From Pseudomonadota bacterium (GTDB taxonomy: Bacteria > Pseudomonadota > Gammaproteobacteria > Burkholderiales > Burkholderiaceae_D): 5,436 nt of DNA. The stretch covers positions 1 to 5,436 of the forward strand of contig JAEZLB010000278.1 in assembly GCA_023435945.1 (NCBI GenBank), written 5' to 3'. The translations under genes and the position numbers were made by a program. This document shows, in pieces, positions 1-5,436 of the stretch. The stretch's first letter is position 1; every line of letters begins with the position of its first letter. The notes beneath the pieces are model-generated. The model was not told the DNA's origin and searched no databases. It saw only the letters and a program-made list of their open reading frames with translations.

Positions 1-1
1 C

Positions 2-775
2 CACGAGGGTTTCTATTACGTGCTGTCGCCGGTATTGCTCAACTGTATTGTCATGGTGCTGGTTGCTATTGTCTACAACAATGCTGTCCGGCGTCACTAT
101 CCTCATGTGCCGCAGCCCGTTAAGCGGCCGCAGGGCACGGCTGACGTGCCGCCCAGTGACAGGATAGGGGTGACGCCTGACGATCTGAACACAGTGCTGC
201 GTGAGTACAATCAGGTGGTGGATATCAGCCGCGACGAGTTGAACACCTTACTGATGCAGGCCGAACAGCAGGCTTACAAGCGTCGTACCGGCGAGGTCAC
301 CTGCGCTGACATCATGTCACGCGACGTGATTACCGCTGAATACGATACGCCTCTCGAGGAGGCATGGACATTGATGCGGCGGCATAACATCAAGGCTTTG
401 CCGGTTATTGATGCAGGCCGGCATGTAATCGGCATCGTTACGCAGGCCGATTTCATGAAGCACGCAGGCCTGGAAGAACTCGAGGATTTCGGGGTCCGAT
501 TCCGCAATTTTATGAGGCGCAGCTTCAGGCCAGGCTGGGAAAAGGCTGAAGTAGTGGGGCAACTGATGAGTACACCGGTAAAAATTGCAAGATCCGCCTC
601 CCATATCGTCGAGCTGGTGCCGGTGTTGTCCGACGGCGGATTTCATCATTTGCCGATTGTGGACGAAGAGAACCGGCTGGCTGGTATCGTCACGCAATCT
701 GATCTGGTGGCTGCGCTCTATCAGAAGCGTATTGTCCCCACTCTTGCTCAAGGCACTATGAGTGGCGCGAGGTGA
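2..775 (+). CDS. HPP family membrane protein with two C-terminal CBS domains (5' end outside window)
   Basis: The reading frame is open to the left edge, so only about 257 C-terminal codons are visible. The first ~25 residues form one hydrophobic helix with the pattern GFYYVLSPVLLN followed by VYNN and RRHYP. This is how the last membrane helix of HPP-family proteins ends, as I recall the family. A soluble linker follows, then two CBS domains. Counting from the GTG at base 20 as residue 1, they span about 92-150 (VTCADIMS to GIVTQADF) and about 176-236 (VVGQLMS to GIVTQSDL). Both keep the T-x-x-D nucleotide-ribose motif (T141/D144 and T225/D228), so an adenine-nucleotide-sensing switch is plausible. 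Some HPP proteins, in cyanobacteria and plastids, are linked to nitrite transport; the substrate here is unknown. The GTG at 20 has a GAGGG at 5-9, but the matching residues upstream argue that it is internal. The next gene starts 80 bases downstream. Confidence 0.85.
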   Translation, partial: HEGFYYVLSPVLLNCIVMVLVAIVYNNAVRRHYPHVPQPVKRPQGTADVPPSDRIGVTPDDLNTVLREYNQVVDISRDELNTLLMQAEQQAYKRRTGEVTCADIMSRDVITAEYDTPLEEAWTLMRRHNIKALPVIDAGRHVIGIVTQADFMKHAGLEELEDFGVRFRNFMRRSFRPGWEKAEVVGQLMSTPVKIARSASHIVELVPVLSDGGFHHLPIVDEENRLAGIVTQSDLVAALYQKRIVPTLAQGTMSGAR

Positions 776-841
776 AAATAGTTTTCCAGAAGGAATGGCA
801 GTCTGAGTGCAATGTCGAGCAGAATGCAGAGTAAGAACATT

Positions 842-847
842 GAGGAG
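842..847 (+). promoter_or_regulatory. Ribosome binding site of the PAS protein gene
   Basis: GAGGAG lies 8 bases before the ATG at 856. This is a strong Shine-Dalgarno match at normal spacing and fixes the start. The rest of the spacer (776-841) shows no convincing promoter or terminator. It has only a short AT-rich inverted repeat, GAAAA-TAG-TTTTC, at 774-786. Confidence 0.8.
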
Positions 848-855
848 AATTATCC

Positions 856-1314
856 ATGTCTGATAGAGAAAACCAGCTGATAGATTTGATCGCTGCCGGC
901 GTCGTGAAGGCCATACCAGAAGCCATCATCTTTGCCGACTTGGGGGGAAAGGTACGCTACTGGAATCAAGGTTCTGAAGATTTATTCGGCTTTACGGCGC
1001 GAGAAGCGCTAGGGCAAAGCCTGGATCTGATTATCCCGGAGCGCATGCGCCAGGCCCACTGGGATGGTTACAACAAGGCCATCGAGCACGGCGATACTTA
1101 TTCCGGTCGCGGCTCGCGTGTCACACGCAGCCTTCACAAGGAAGAAGGGCGCACGCTGTATGTGGATATGAGCTTTGCAATCGTGAAAGATAATGAGGGT
1201 AAAGTGATCGGCTCGTTGGCCGTTGCGCGTGATGCGACGGAACGCTTTACTGCCGAGAAGGAGATGCGCAAGCAGATTGCAGCACTTTCCGCCAATACGA
1301 CCCCCAAGACTTAA
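856..1314 (+). CDS. Free-standing PAS domain sensor protein, possible heme-binding type
   Basis: The product has 152 residues and is almost entirely one PAS domain (about residues 18-130). It runs from PEAIIFADLGGKVRYWN through LFGFTAREALGQSLDLIIPERMR to GSLAVARDATER, the classic end of a PAS S-box. A short charged tail (about 130-145) could start a coiled coil. No kinase, GGDEF, EAL, HTH or transmitter domain follows, and no signal peptide is seen, so it should be cytosolic and act through a partner or as a small-ligand sensor. In the F-helix region, DLIIPERMRQAH aligns without gaps to the heme-ligand segment of E. coli DosP as I remember it. This puts H68 at the axial histidine (DosP His77), and R88 falls near the oxygen-contacting arginine (DosP Arg97). 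Heme binding is inferred. The gene may be co-transcribed with the HPP-CBS gene 80 bases upstream. The PAS fold is near certain, the ligand is not. Confidence 0.92.
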   Translation: MSDRENQLIDLIAAGVVKAIPEAIIFADLGGKVRYWNQGSEDLFGFTAREALGQSLDLIIPERMRQAHWDGYNKAIEHGDTYSGRGSRVTRSLHKEEGRTLYVDMSFAIVKDNEGKVIGSLAVARDATERFTAEKEMRKQIAALSANTTPKT

Positions 1315-1315
1315 T

Positions 1316-1378
1316 CTCTCAGACAGGCACTACTGCGATACCCCCTAGCGTGCATTGGACCTGGGAGAGTCTGCAGAG
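1316..1378. other. Possible long-range stem across the convergent gene junction
   Basis: The two convergent genes are separated by only 30 bases (1315-1344). CTCTCAGAC at 1316-1324 can pair with GTCTGCAGAG at 1369-1378: nine base pairs with one bulged C and a loop of about 44 bases. The right arm lies inside the end of the yihY-like gene. There is no run of T on either side, so this is not a classic intrinsic terminator. No better terminator is visible between the genes. It may be chance. Confidence 0.2.
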
Positions 1379-2256
1379 GAATTAGCGGAGGGGTTGCGTT
1401 TATTCGGCCTTTTGATTTCTCCTGCATACTCCTGCACTACGGCATTCACTTCCGCGCCAAACAGGAGAATTGCCGACGACAGAAAAAAATAGAAAAGCAG
1501 GATGATGATCGCACCTAGGCTGCCATAGGTTGCGTTGTAATTAGCGAAATTGCTGGCGTAGAAATTGAAACCTATGGAAGAAATAATCCAGATGGCAACT
1601 GCGAGCAATGCCCCTGGCGTGATAAAGCGGAAGCGCTGTTTGACGTTGGGCGCTACGTAATAAATCAGCGCAATAGTTAGATTCAGTGCCAGAAAGGCGA
1701 CTGGCCATCGTATCCATGTCCAGACCGTAACAAAGACCTGGCCTAATCCAATCTGGTCTGCTATCCACTGCATTGCTTGCGGTCCTACTGTAAGCAGCGC
1801 AACACCGATAATCAACAGGATGGCTAATCCTATCGTATAGAGTAGGGATAGCGGAAACAGCTTCCAGGCAGGCCGCTCTTCCGTTACATCGAAGGCAATA
1901 TTCATTGCATGCATGATGGAGCGCATTGCCGCCGAGGCGCTCCACAGGGCGACCAGCGCACCGATAGACAACAAACCTTCGCGCGGCTGCTGTAGCTCGT
2001 CCAGCACTTGGTTCAGTTGGCCCATCGAAGCCTCAGGCACGAATACCGCAAGCTCATTCCGTATCCATGAAAAAAAGTGGGAAAGATCGAGGAATGCCAG
2101 GAGCGCGACTAAAAAAATAATAAAAGGAAAAATCGAGAAAATAATCTGGAATGCCAAGGCAGACGCATGGGTCGAGAGGTCGTCGTCAATAAAATCCTGA
2201 ATGGATTTCTTCAGCAACTCCATGACGCTCATGCCACGCAATAACGATATGGGCAT
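1345..2256 (-). CDS. YihY/BrkB family inner-membrane protein
   Basis: The product has 303 residues, typical for the family. The N-terminal signature DDLSTHASALAFQ at about 26-38 leads straight into the first membrane helix. About six hydrophobic helices follow, at roughly 37-57, 93-115, 135-158, 178-200, 211-233 and 245-268. The family's C-terminal signature is present: YGSLGAIIILLFYFFLSSA, then LLFGAEVNA, residues 244-272. A short polar tail rich in Ser, Asn and Arg ends the protein on the cytoplasmic side. The family is widespread. The E. coli member was once misnamed RNase BN, and BrkB was linked to serum resistance in Bordetella, but the molecular function is not established. The start is fixed by a good ribosome binding site; Met9 and Met12 are less likely alternatives. 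It is the last of three same-strand genes, 89 bases after the MFS gene. Confidence 0.93.
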   Translation of the reverse strand: MPISLLRGMSVMELLKKSIQDFIDDDLSTHASALAFQIIFSIFPFIIFLVALLAFLDLSHFFSWIRNELAVFVPEASMGQLNQVLDELQQPREGLLSIGALVALWSASAAMRSIMHAMNIAFDVTEERPAWKLFPLSLLYTIGLAILLIIGVALLTVGPQAMQWIADQIGLGQVFVTVWTWIRWPVAFLALNLTIALIYYVAPNVKQRFRFITPGALLAVAIWIISSIGFNFYASNFANYNATYGSLGAIIILLFYFFLSSAILLFGAEVNAVVQEYAGEIKRPNKRNPSANSSADSPRSNAR

Positions 2257-2262
2257 TCCTTA

Positions 2263-2268
2263 CTCCTT
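2263..2268 (-). promoter_or_regulatory. Ribosome binding site of the yihY-like gene
   Basis: On the minus strand AAGGAG lies 6 bases before the ATG at 2256. It supports that start over the internal Met9 and Met12 codons. Confidence 0.75.
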
Positions 2269-2288
2269 GGGTGCGTAATGCAAGACCA

Positions 2289-2303
2289 GCAGTCGTATAC
2301 TGC
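2289..2303. repeat. Short inverted repeat upstream of the yihY-like gene
   Basis: GCAGT-CGTAT-ACTGC is a perfect 5-base inverted repeat with a 5-base centre. It sits in the 89-base gap between the MFS and yihY-like genes, about 33 bases before the latter's start. It could be a small operator or a weak hairpin. No T-run follows, so it is not an intrinsic terminator. No convincing -35/-10 pair is visible in this gap. A 5-base arm is short enough to occur by chance. Confidence 0.25.
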
Positions 2304-2345
2304 AAGAAAAATGCCAAATGATTGTGGGGAATGTCTTTTGCCGGT

Positions 2346-3584
2346 TCAGTCACTACGAGTTGGTAGGCGATGTGCGCGACTGGTAACCCAGCATGTCCAT
2401 GCAAGCAGCCCAAAACCCAGTTGTCCCCATGCCAGCGACCATGCCGATCCATCCAGCAAGGGTGCCGCAAGACCGGCGACGATGGCGCCCATCATGGTTT
2501 GTGTAAACGACTGGCAGGATGCCAGCGTGCCGCGCATTTCCTGAAACAGATCCAGCACCAGCATGGTGGCCCCCGGCGTAATCATGCCCATGCCGGTGGT
2601 ATAAAAGAACAACGGCAGTACCGACCAGGGAAGGGCAGGGGGCTGCCATGCGTGATAAAGCACATTGACCAGTGCCGCAGTGAGCAGAACAAGGAATCCT
2701 GCCCTGATCTGGACATGGATGAGCACGCGGCCGGCGAGTCGATTCGCGGTCAGTGAGCCCAGGAAAATTCCCAGCACTGCCGGTATGAACTGCCAACCAA
2801 ACTGGTGTGCTTCCAGGTGTAAATGCTGGAGGATGAATGCGGGCGCCGCAGCGACATAGAGAAAAAGGCCGGCGAAATTGAATGCCACCGTGCCAGCGCG
2901 CAAATGAAAAAGTGGTGTGCTGAAGATCGTCACATAGCGCTGAAGCAATGGGCGCGGCAGCAATGGCTGCCGACTGGCAAGCGGCAAAGTTTCGGGTAGT
3001 TGCCGATAGCACCACCAGAACAGTCCGGTCGCGTAGAGCAACAGGCACAGTGAAATATAGCGCCAGTCAAACAGCTTTACGACCCAGCCCCCGAATATGG
3101 GAGCAATCGCCGGTGCCACAGAAAAAATCATCATCACAAGGGCCAGCAACTTTTCTGCAGGGGCGCCAACATACAAGTCGCGGATGATGGCACGCCCGAT
3201 GACAGTGCCGGCGCCTGCCGACAAACCCTGCAGTATGCGGAAGGCCCATAACGACTCTATGGTGGGGGCGAGCAAGCAGCCTAGCGTTGCTATGGCAAAT
3301 ATGATCAGTGCGATCAGTATGGTATTGCGCCGTCCGAAGGTGTCGGACAAGGCGCCATGCCATAGCGTCATGACAGCAAACGCCAACATGTAGAAACTCA
3401 GCGTTTGCTGTACTTCGATCGGTGTGGCAGCGAGCGCCTGTTCGATGGCAGGAAAGGCTGGCAGGTAGGTATCGACCGAAAACGGTCCCAGCATCGCAAG
3501 CGCTGCCAGCATCAGTGCCAGCATGCCGCCGGAAAGCGGCAAGGCAAGCGTAGACAGCGAGGGTGGGGCGGAGTGATGGGGCAT
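2346..3584 (-). CDS. Bcr/CflA family multidrug efflux MFS transporter
   Basis: The product has 412 residues, the usual length for the DHA1 drug:proton antiporters of the Bcr/CflA/MdfA group, with about twelve hydrophobic helices. Signatures in order: SVDTYLPAFPAI in helix 1 (36-47, acidic D38 next to TYLP, the subgroup hallmark); GALSDTFGRRNTIL (77-90, MFS motif A, loop 2-3); RILQGLSAGAGTVIGRA then IIRDLY (116-138, motif B with R116); APAIAPIFGGWV (157-168, antiporter motif C); and W174-R175-Y176 after helix 5. It should export a small molecule or drug across the inner membrane in exchange for protons; the substrate cannot be read from sequence. The gene starts 40 bases after the gabD-like stop on the same strand. 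The ribosome binding site is weak (GGTAAG, 6 bases before ATG) and lies inside a possible hairpin. An in-frame TGA six codons before the ATG rules out any start beyond it, and no usable start lies between. Met21 is a possible shorter start but would cut into helix 1. Confidence 0.93.
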   Translation of the reverse strand: MPHHSAPPSLSTLALPLSGGMLALMLAALAMLGPFSVDTYLPAFPAIEQALAATPIEVQQTLSFYMLAFAVMTLWHGALSDTFGRRNTILIALIIFAIATLGCLLAPTIESLWAFRILQGLSAGAGTVIGRAIIRDLYVGAPAEKLLALVMMIFSVAPAIAPIFGGWVVKLFDWRYISLCLLLYATGLFWWCYRQLPETLPLASRQPLLPRPLLQRYVTIFSTPLFHLRAGTVAFNFAGLFLYVAAAPAFILQHLHLEAHQFGWQFIPAVLGIFLGSLTANRLAGRVLIHVQIRAGFLVLLTAALVNVLYHAWQPPALPWSVLPLFFYTTGMGMITPGATMLVLDLFQEMRGTLASCQSFTQTMMGAIVAGLAAPLLDGSAWSLAWGQLGFGLLAWTCWVTSRAHRLPTRSD

Positions 3585-3589
3585 GTGAA

Positions 3590-3615
3590 GCTTACCCGTT
3601 CAAGACGGGACAAGC
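3590..3615 (-). promoter_or_regulatory. Intercistronic hairpin over the start region of the MFS gene
   Basis: In the gabD-MFS spacer the minus-strand RNA can form a two-part stem. GCUU pairs with AAGC, then an internal loop of two and one bases, then CCCGU pairs with ACGGG around a CUUGA loop. The 3' arm contains the only Shine-Dalgarno-like stretch and ends 5 bases before the ATG. No U-run follows, so it is not an intrinsic terminator. It could hold down translation of the exporter unless ribosomes or a factor open it, or it could protect the upstream message. The pairing is seen in the sequence; the role is inferred. Confidence 0.4.
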
Positions 3616-3624
3616 ATAAAAGAT

Positions 3625-5103
3625 TTACATGCCACCCATGCAGAGATACTTCAATTCAAGGTATTCGTCGATGCCGTATTTCGAGCCCTCGCGGCCCAGC
3701 CCGGATTGCTTGACGCCGCCGAAAGGACCGACTTCATTGGAAAGCTGGCCTGTATTGATGCCAACCATGCCGTATTCCAGTTTTTCTGCGACGCGCCACA
3801 CGCGGCCGATATCGCGCGAGTAGAAGTAACTTGCCAGGCCATATTCGGTATCGTTGGCGGCAGCGATCACCTCTTCTTCGGTTTTGAACTTCACGACGGC
3901 GGCGACGGGGCCGAAGGTTTCTTCCTGCAGTATTTTCATGCCACGCGCCACACTGGACAACACGGTAGGTTCGAAGAAGCTGCCGCCCAGTGCATGCCGC
4001 TTGCCGCCGTATTCGATTTTTGCGCCTTTGGATACCGCATCATTGACATGCTCCTCAACCTTGGCGAGCGCTTGCGTGTCGATCAACGGTCCCTGCCATA
4101 CATCCTGTTCAAAACCGTTGCCGACCTTGATCCTGGTGGTGGCTGCAGTCAGTTTCGCGACAAAGGTTTCGTAGATCGATTCCTGTACATAGAAACGATT
4201 GGTGGCAATGCAGACCTGGCCTGCATTGCGGTACTTGGATTGCATCGCACATTTGACGGCGGCGTCCACGTCAGCATCGTCGAACACGATGAAGGGCGCA
4301 TGCCCTCCCAGTTCCAGGCTGATTTTCTTGATAGTAGGGGCGCATTGGCGCATCAGGATACGGCCTACTGCCGTAGAGCCGGTGAAGGAAAGCTTGCGCA
4401 CGATAGGGCTGGCGCACAGTGTTTCACCTACCACGATGGATTTTTCGTCATCACCAGTAACGACATTCATCACGCCGGCCGGCATGCCGGCGCGATGCGC
4501 GAGTTCAGCCAGAGCGAGTGCCGACAAGGGAGTCTGTTCTGCGGGCTTGATGACAATGGTGCAGCCCGCGGCAATGGCCGGTGCCACTTTGCGGGTGATC
4601 ATGGACATGGGGAAGTTCCAGGGCGTGATAGCCGCGCATACGCCAACCGGTTGTTTGATGGTCAGCAGCCGGCGATCCGCCCAAGGGGTGGGAAGCACAT
4701 CGCCATAAACGCGTTTGCCTTCTTCCGCAAACCATTCGATGAAACTGGCGCCGTACACGACTTCGCCTTTCGCTTCCACCAGCGGCTTGCCCTGCTCAGC
4801 AGTCATTAGCGCGGCCAGGTCATCGGCATTCTCGAGGATGAGCTCGAACCATTTGCGCAGTACTTCGGCTCTTTCCTTGCCGGTCTTGGCGGCCCATGCA
4901 GGGAAGGCTTGCTGCGCAGCTGTGATGGCCTGTTCGGTATCGGAGGCGTCCATATTGGGCACCGATGCAATCACCACGCCGGTGGCGGGGTTGTGTACGT
5001 CGAAGCTGGCCTTGGCGCTGACCCAGCCTCCATTCACATACGCCTGGTCGCGCAGCAGCGAAGAGTCGTTCAGCTTGGGCAGGCCTTTCACTAGGTCGAG
5101 CAT
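3625..5103 (-). CDS. gabD: Succinate-semialdehyde dehydrogenase (aldehyde dehydrogenase superfamily), likely NAD-preferring
   Basis: The product has 492 residues, close to E. coli GabD (482). It should oxidise succinate semialdehyde to succinate in the cytosol, the last step of GABA degradation into the TCA cycle. Active-site elements are intact: PWNFP with oxyanion-hole N163, general base E264 in SLELGGHAP, catalytic C298 in NAGQVCIA, Rossmann loop FTGSTAVG (240-247), and EETFGP (394-399). The carboxylate-binding residues known from human SSADH (R213, R334, S498) align by motif spacing to R171, R292 and S455, which favours SSADH over generic aldehyde dehydrogenases. Glutarate semialdehyde (DavD-like) is a possible alternative substrate. 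E189 in KPAEQTP suggests NAD rather than NADP. The second redox-switch cysteine two residues after the nucleophile is replaced by A300. The C-terminal PFGGVKQSGLGREGSKYG is typical of the family. It is first of three same-strand genes, followed 40 bases later by the exporter. No gabT or GabR gene is in the window. Confidence 0.92.
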   Translation of the reverse strand: MLDLVKGLPKLNDSSLLRDQAYVNGGWVSAKASFDVHNPATGVVIASVPNMDASDTEQAITAAQQAFPAWAAKTGKERAEVLRKWFELILENADDLAALMTAEQGKPLVEAKGEVVYGASFIEWFAEEGKRVYGDVLPTPWADRRLLTIKQPVGVCAAITPWNFPMSMITRKVAPAIAAGCTIVIKPAEQTPLSALALAELAHRAGMPAGVMNVVTGDDEKSIVVGETLCASPIVRKLSFTGSTAVGRILMRQCAPTIKKISLELGGHAPFIVFDDADVDAAVKCAMQSKYRNAGQVCIATNRFYVQESIYETFVAKLTAATTRIKVGNGFEQDVWQGPLIDTQALAKVEEHVNDAVSKGAKIEYGGKRHALGGSFFEPTVLSSVARGMKILQEETFGPVAAVVKFKTEEEVIAAANDTEYGLASYFYSRDIGRVWRVAEKLEYGMVGINTGQLSNEVGPFGGVKQSGLGREGSKYGIDEYLELKYLCMGGM

Positions 5104-5107
5104 GATG

Positions 5108-5113
5108 TTCTCC
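5108..5113 (-). promoter_or_regulatory. Ribosome binding site of the gabD-like gene
   Basis: On the minus strand GGAGAA lies 4 bases before the ATG at 5103 (6 bases counted from the GGAG core). It supports this start. Confidence 0.65.
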
Positions 5114-5116
5114 GAT

Positions 5117-5150
5117 GGGAATGCGAAAACGGTAAGAATAGCGTATTCCC
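5117..5150. repeat. Inverted repeat just upstream of the gabD-like gene, possible operator or leader hairpin
   Basis: GGGAATGCG (5117-5125) and CGTATTCCC (5142-5150) match as inverted repeats at 8 of 9 positions, with a 16-base spacer and arm centres 25 bases apart. The inner edge is 3 bases beyond the ribosome binding site of gabD. It could be a regulator site or, in the gabD leader RNA, a hairpin beside the ribosome binding site. The role is inferred. Confidence 0.4.
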
Positions 5151-5211
5151 TCTTATCTCGTTATGCTGGACTTGTCCCTCTCAATAAGATGACTTTGTAT
5201 TGAAGGACGGC
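5151..5211. promoter_or_regulatory. Core of the divergent intergenic region; promoters expected but not resolved
   Basis: The gabD-like gene and the membrane protein gene diverge from a 122-base gap (5104-5225), so promoters for both directions should be here. I see only weak candidates. On the plus strand TTGTCC (5173-5178) is 17 bases from TTGTAT, a poor -10. On the minus strand TTGAGA has no good partner. A small dyad, GGAC-TT-GTCC, lies at 5168-5177 and could be half of a regulator site. None of these is strong enough to name a promoter. Confidence 0.3.
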
Positions 5212-5216
5212 AAGGA
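5212..5216 (+). promoter_or_regulatory. Ribosome binding site of the right-edge membrane protein gene
   Basis: AAGGA lies 9 bases before the ATG at 5226. The spacing favours this ATG over the in-frame ATG at 5232, which would be 15 bases away. Confidence 0.55.
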
Positions 5217-5225
5217 TTTCTTTTC

Positions 5226-5436
5226 ATGAAGATGCAGAAAACAAGAGTGTTTCCTAGAAGAGCAATTGCCGTATGGTTGTTGATACTATTGTTTGCGATA
5301 GGAAACGGCATGGTGCGAGAGATTCTGTTATTCCCGAACCTCAGTGTGACCACCGCATATCTGATCAGTGGCGTGCTCTTGTCACTCATTGTCCTGGTGA
5401 TCACGAGCGCATTTGCATCATGGTTACGGCTTGATC
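5226..5436 (+). CDS. Small hydrophobic membrane protein, uncharacterised (3' end outside window)
   Basis: An open frame starts at ATG 5226 and reaches the right edge without a stop, giving 70 visible codons. It begins MKMQKTRVFPRRAIAVWLL: a basic, cytosolic N-terminus, then a hydrophobic helix at about 13-30 containing AIGNGMVREILL, then a second helix at about 43-66 (TAYLISGVLLSLIVLVI). The N-G-x-x-R-E motif after the first helix, followed by a short loop and an S-G-x-x-L-S helix, recalls a family of short uncharacterised proteobacterial membrane proteins (from memory, no formal name). No function can be given. Support for coding: a ribosome binding site at good spacing, a 211-base open frame, and a clean charge and hydrophobic pattern. 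It diverges from gabD across 122 bases. The opposite-strand frame here has no such features. Confidence 0.75.
   Translation, partial: MKMQKTRVFPRRAIAVWLLILLFAIGNGMVREILLFPNLSVTTAYLISGVLLSLIVLVITSAFASWLRLD

Noticed and set aside
774..786. AT-rich inverted repeat GAAAA-TAG-TTTTC at the end of the HPP-CBS gene, as a terminator
   Set aside because: The stem is five A-T-rich pairs with a 3-base loop and no following T-run, too weak for an intrinsic terminator.
2353..3048. Minus-strand open frame of 231 codons overlapping the MFS gene in another frame
   Set aside because: It is rich in Arg, Cys, His and Pro, as out-of-frame translations are, with no membrane pattern. The MFS frame explains the region.
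4478..4491. Perfect 14-base palindrome GCCGGCATGCCGGC inside gabD
   Set aside because: It encodes the conserved A-G-M-P-A-G stretch of the enzyme with GC-rich codons, so the symmetry follows from coding. No reason to call it a site.
3706..4809. Long plus-strand open frame of 367 codons opposite gabD
   Set aside because: It lies fully antisense to a gene with a complete set of aldehyde dehydrogenase motifs. Its translation has no recognisable domain and no good ribosome binding site. Long antisense frames are common opposite GC-rich coding sequence.
5153..5404. Minus-strand open frame of 83 codons at the right edge
   Set aside because: It is antisense to the better supported plus-strand membrane protein, has no domain, and ends inside the gabD upstream region.
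1..5436. Mobile element, CRISPR, tRNA, defence or phage genes
   Set aside because: No terminal repeats, spaced direct repeats, cloverleaf, transposase, integrase or known defence domains were seen on reading both strands.

Overview
The window reads as an ordinary chromosomal stretch from a Gram-negative proteobacterium. Protein similarity recalled from memory (HPP-CBS protein, Bcr/CflA exporter, SSADH of the GabD type, short REA-type membrane protein) suggests a betaproteobacterium, possibly Burkholderiales. That placement is an inference and is not tested here. Genes are tightly packed, all five genes whose stop lies in the window are open throughout, and no tRNA, rRNA, transposon, integrase, CRISPR array or phage gene is visible.

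Layout, left to right. (1) The 3' part of a plus-strand gene for an HPP-family membrane protein with two C-terminal CBS domains; its N-terminus lies outside the window. (2) A plus-strand gene for a free-standing 152-residue PAS protein with a strong ribosome binding site. It carries a histidine where DosP/FixL-type PAS sensors hold heme. (3) A convergent junction of only 30 bases. (4) A minus-strand run of three genes, transcribed from right to left: gabD-like succinate-semialdehyde dehydrogenase, then (40-base gap) a Bcr/CflA-type MFS exporter, then (89-base gap) a YihY/BrkB-family membrane protein. (5) A 122-base divergent intergenic region with two inverted repeats. (6) The 5' part of a plus-strand gene for a small hydrophobic protein that runs off the right edge.

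How they may work together: the dehydrogenase and the exporter are close enough to share a transcript. An RNA hairpin can form over the start region of the exporter, which may set its translation relative to gabD. YihY may be a read-through gene or have its own promoter. The HPP-CBS and PAS genes on the other strand look like sensing or regulated-transport functions, but no direct link to the dehydrogenase cluster is visible.

No clearly new multi-gene system was found. The best leads are the possible heme-binding PAS protein, the hairpin over the exporter start and the inverted repeat just upstream of gabD.
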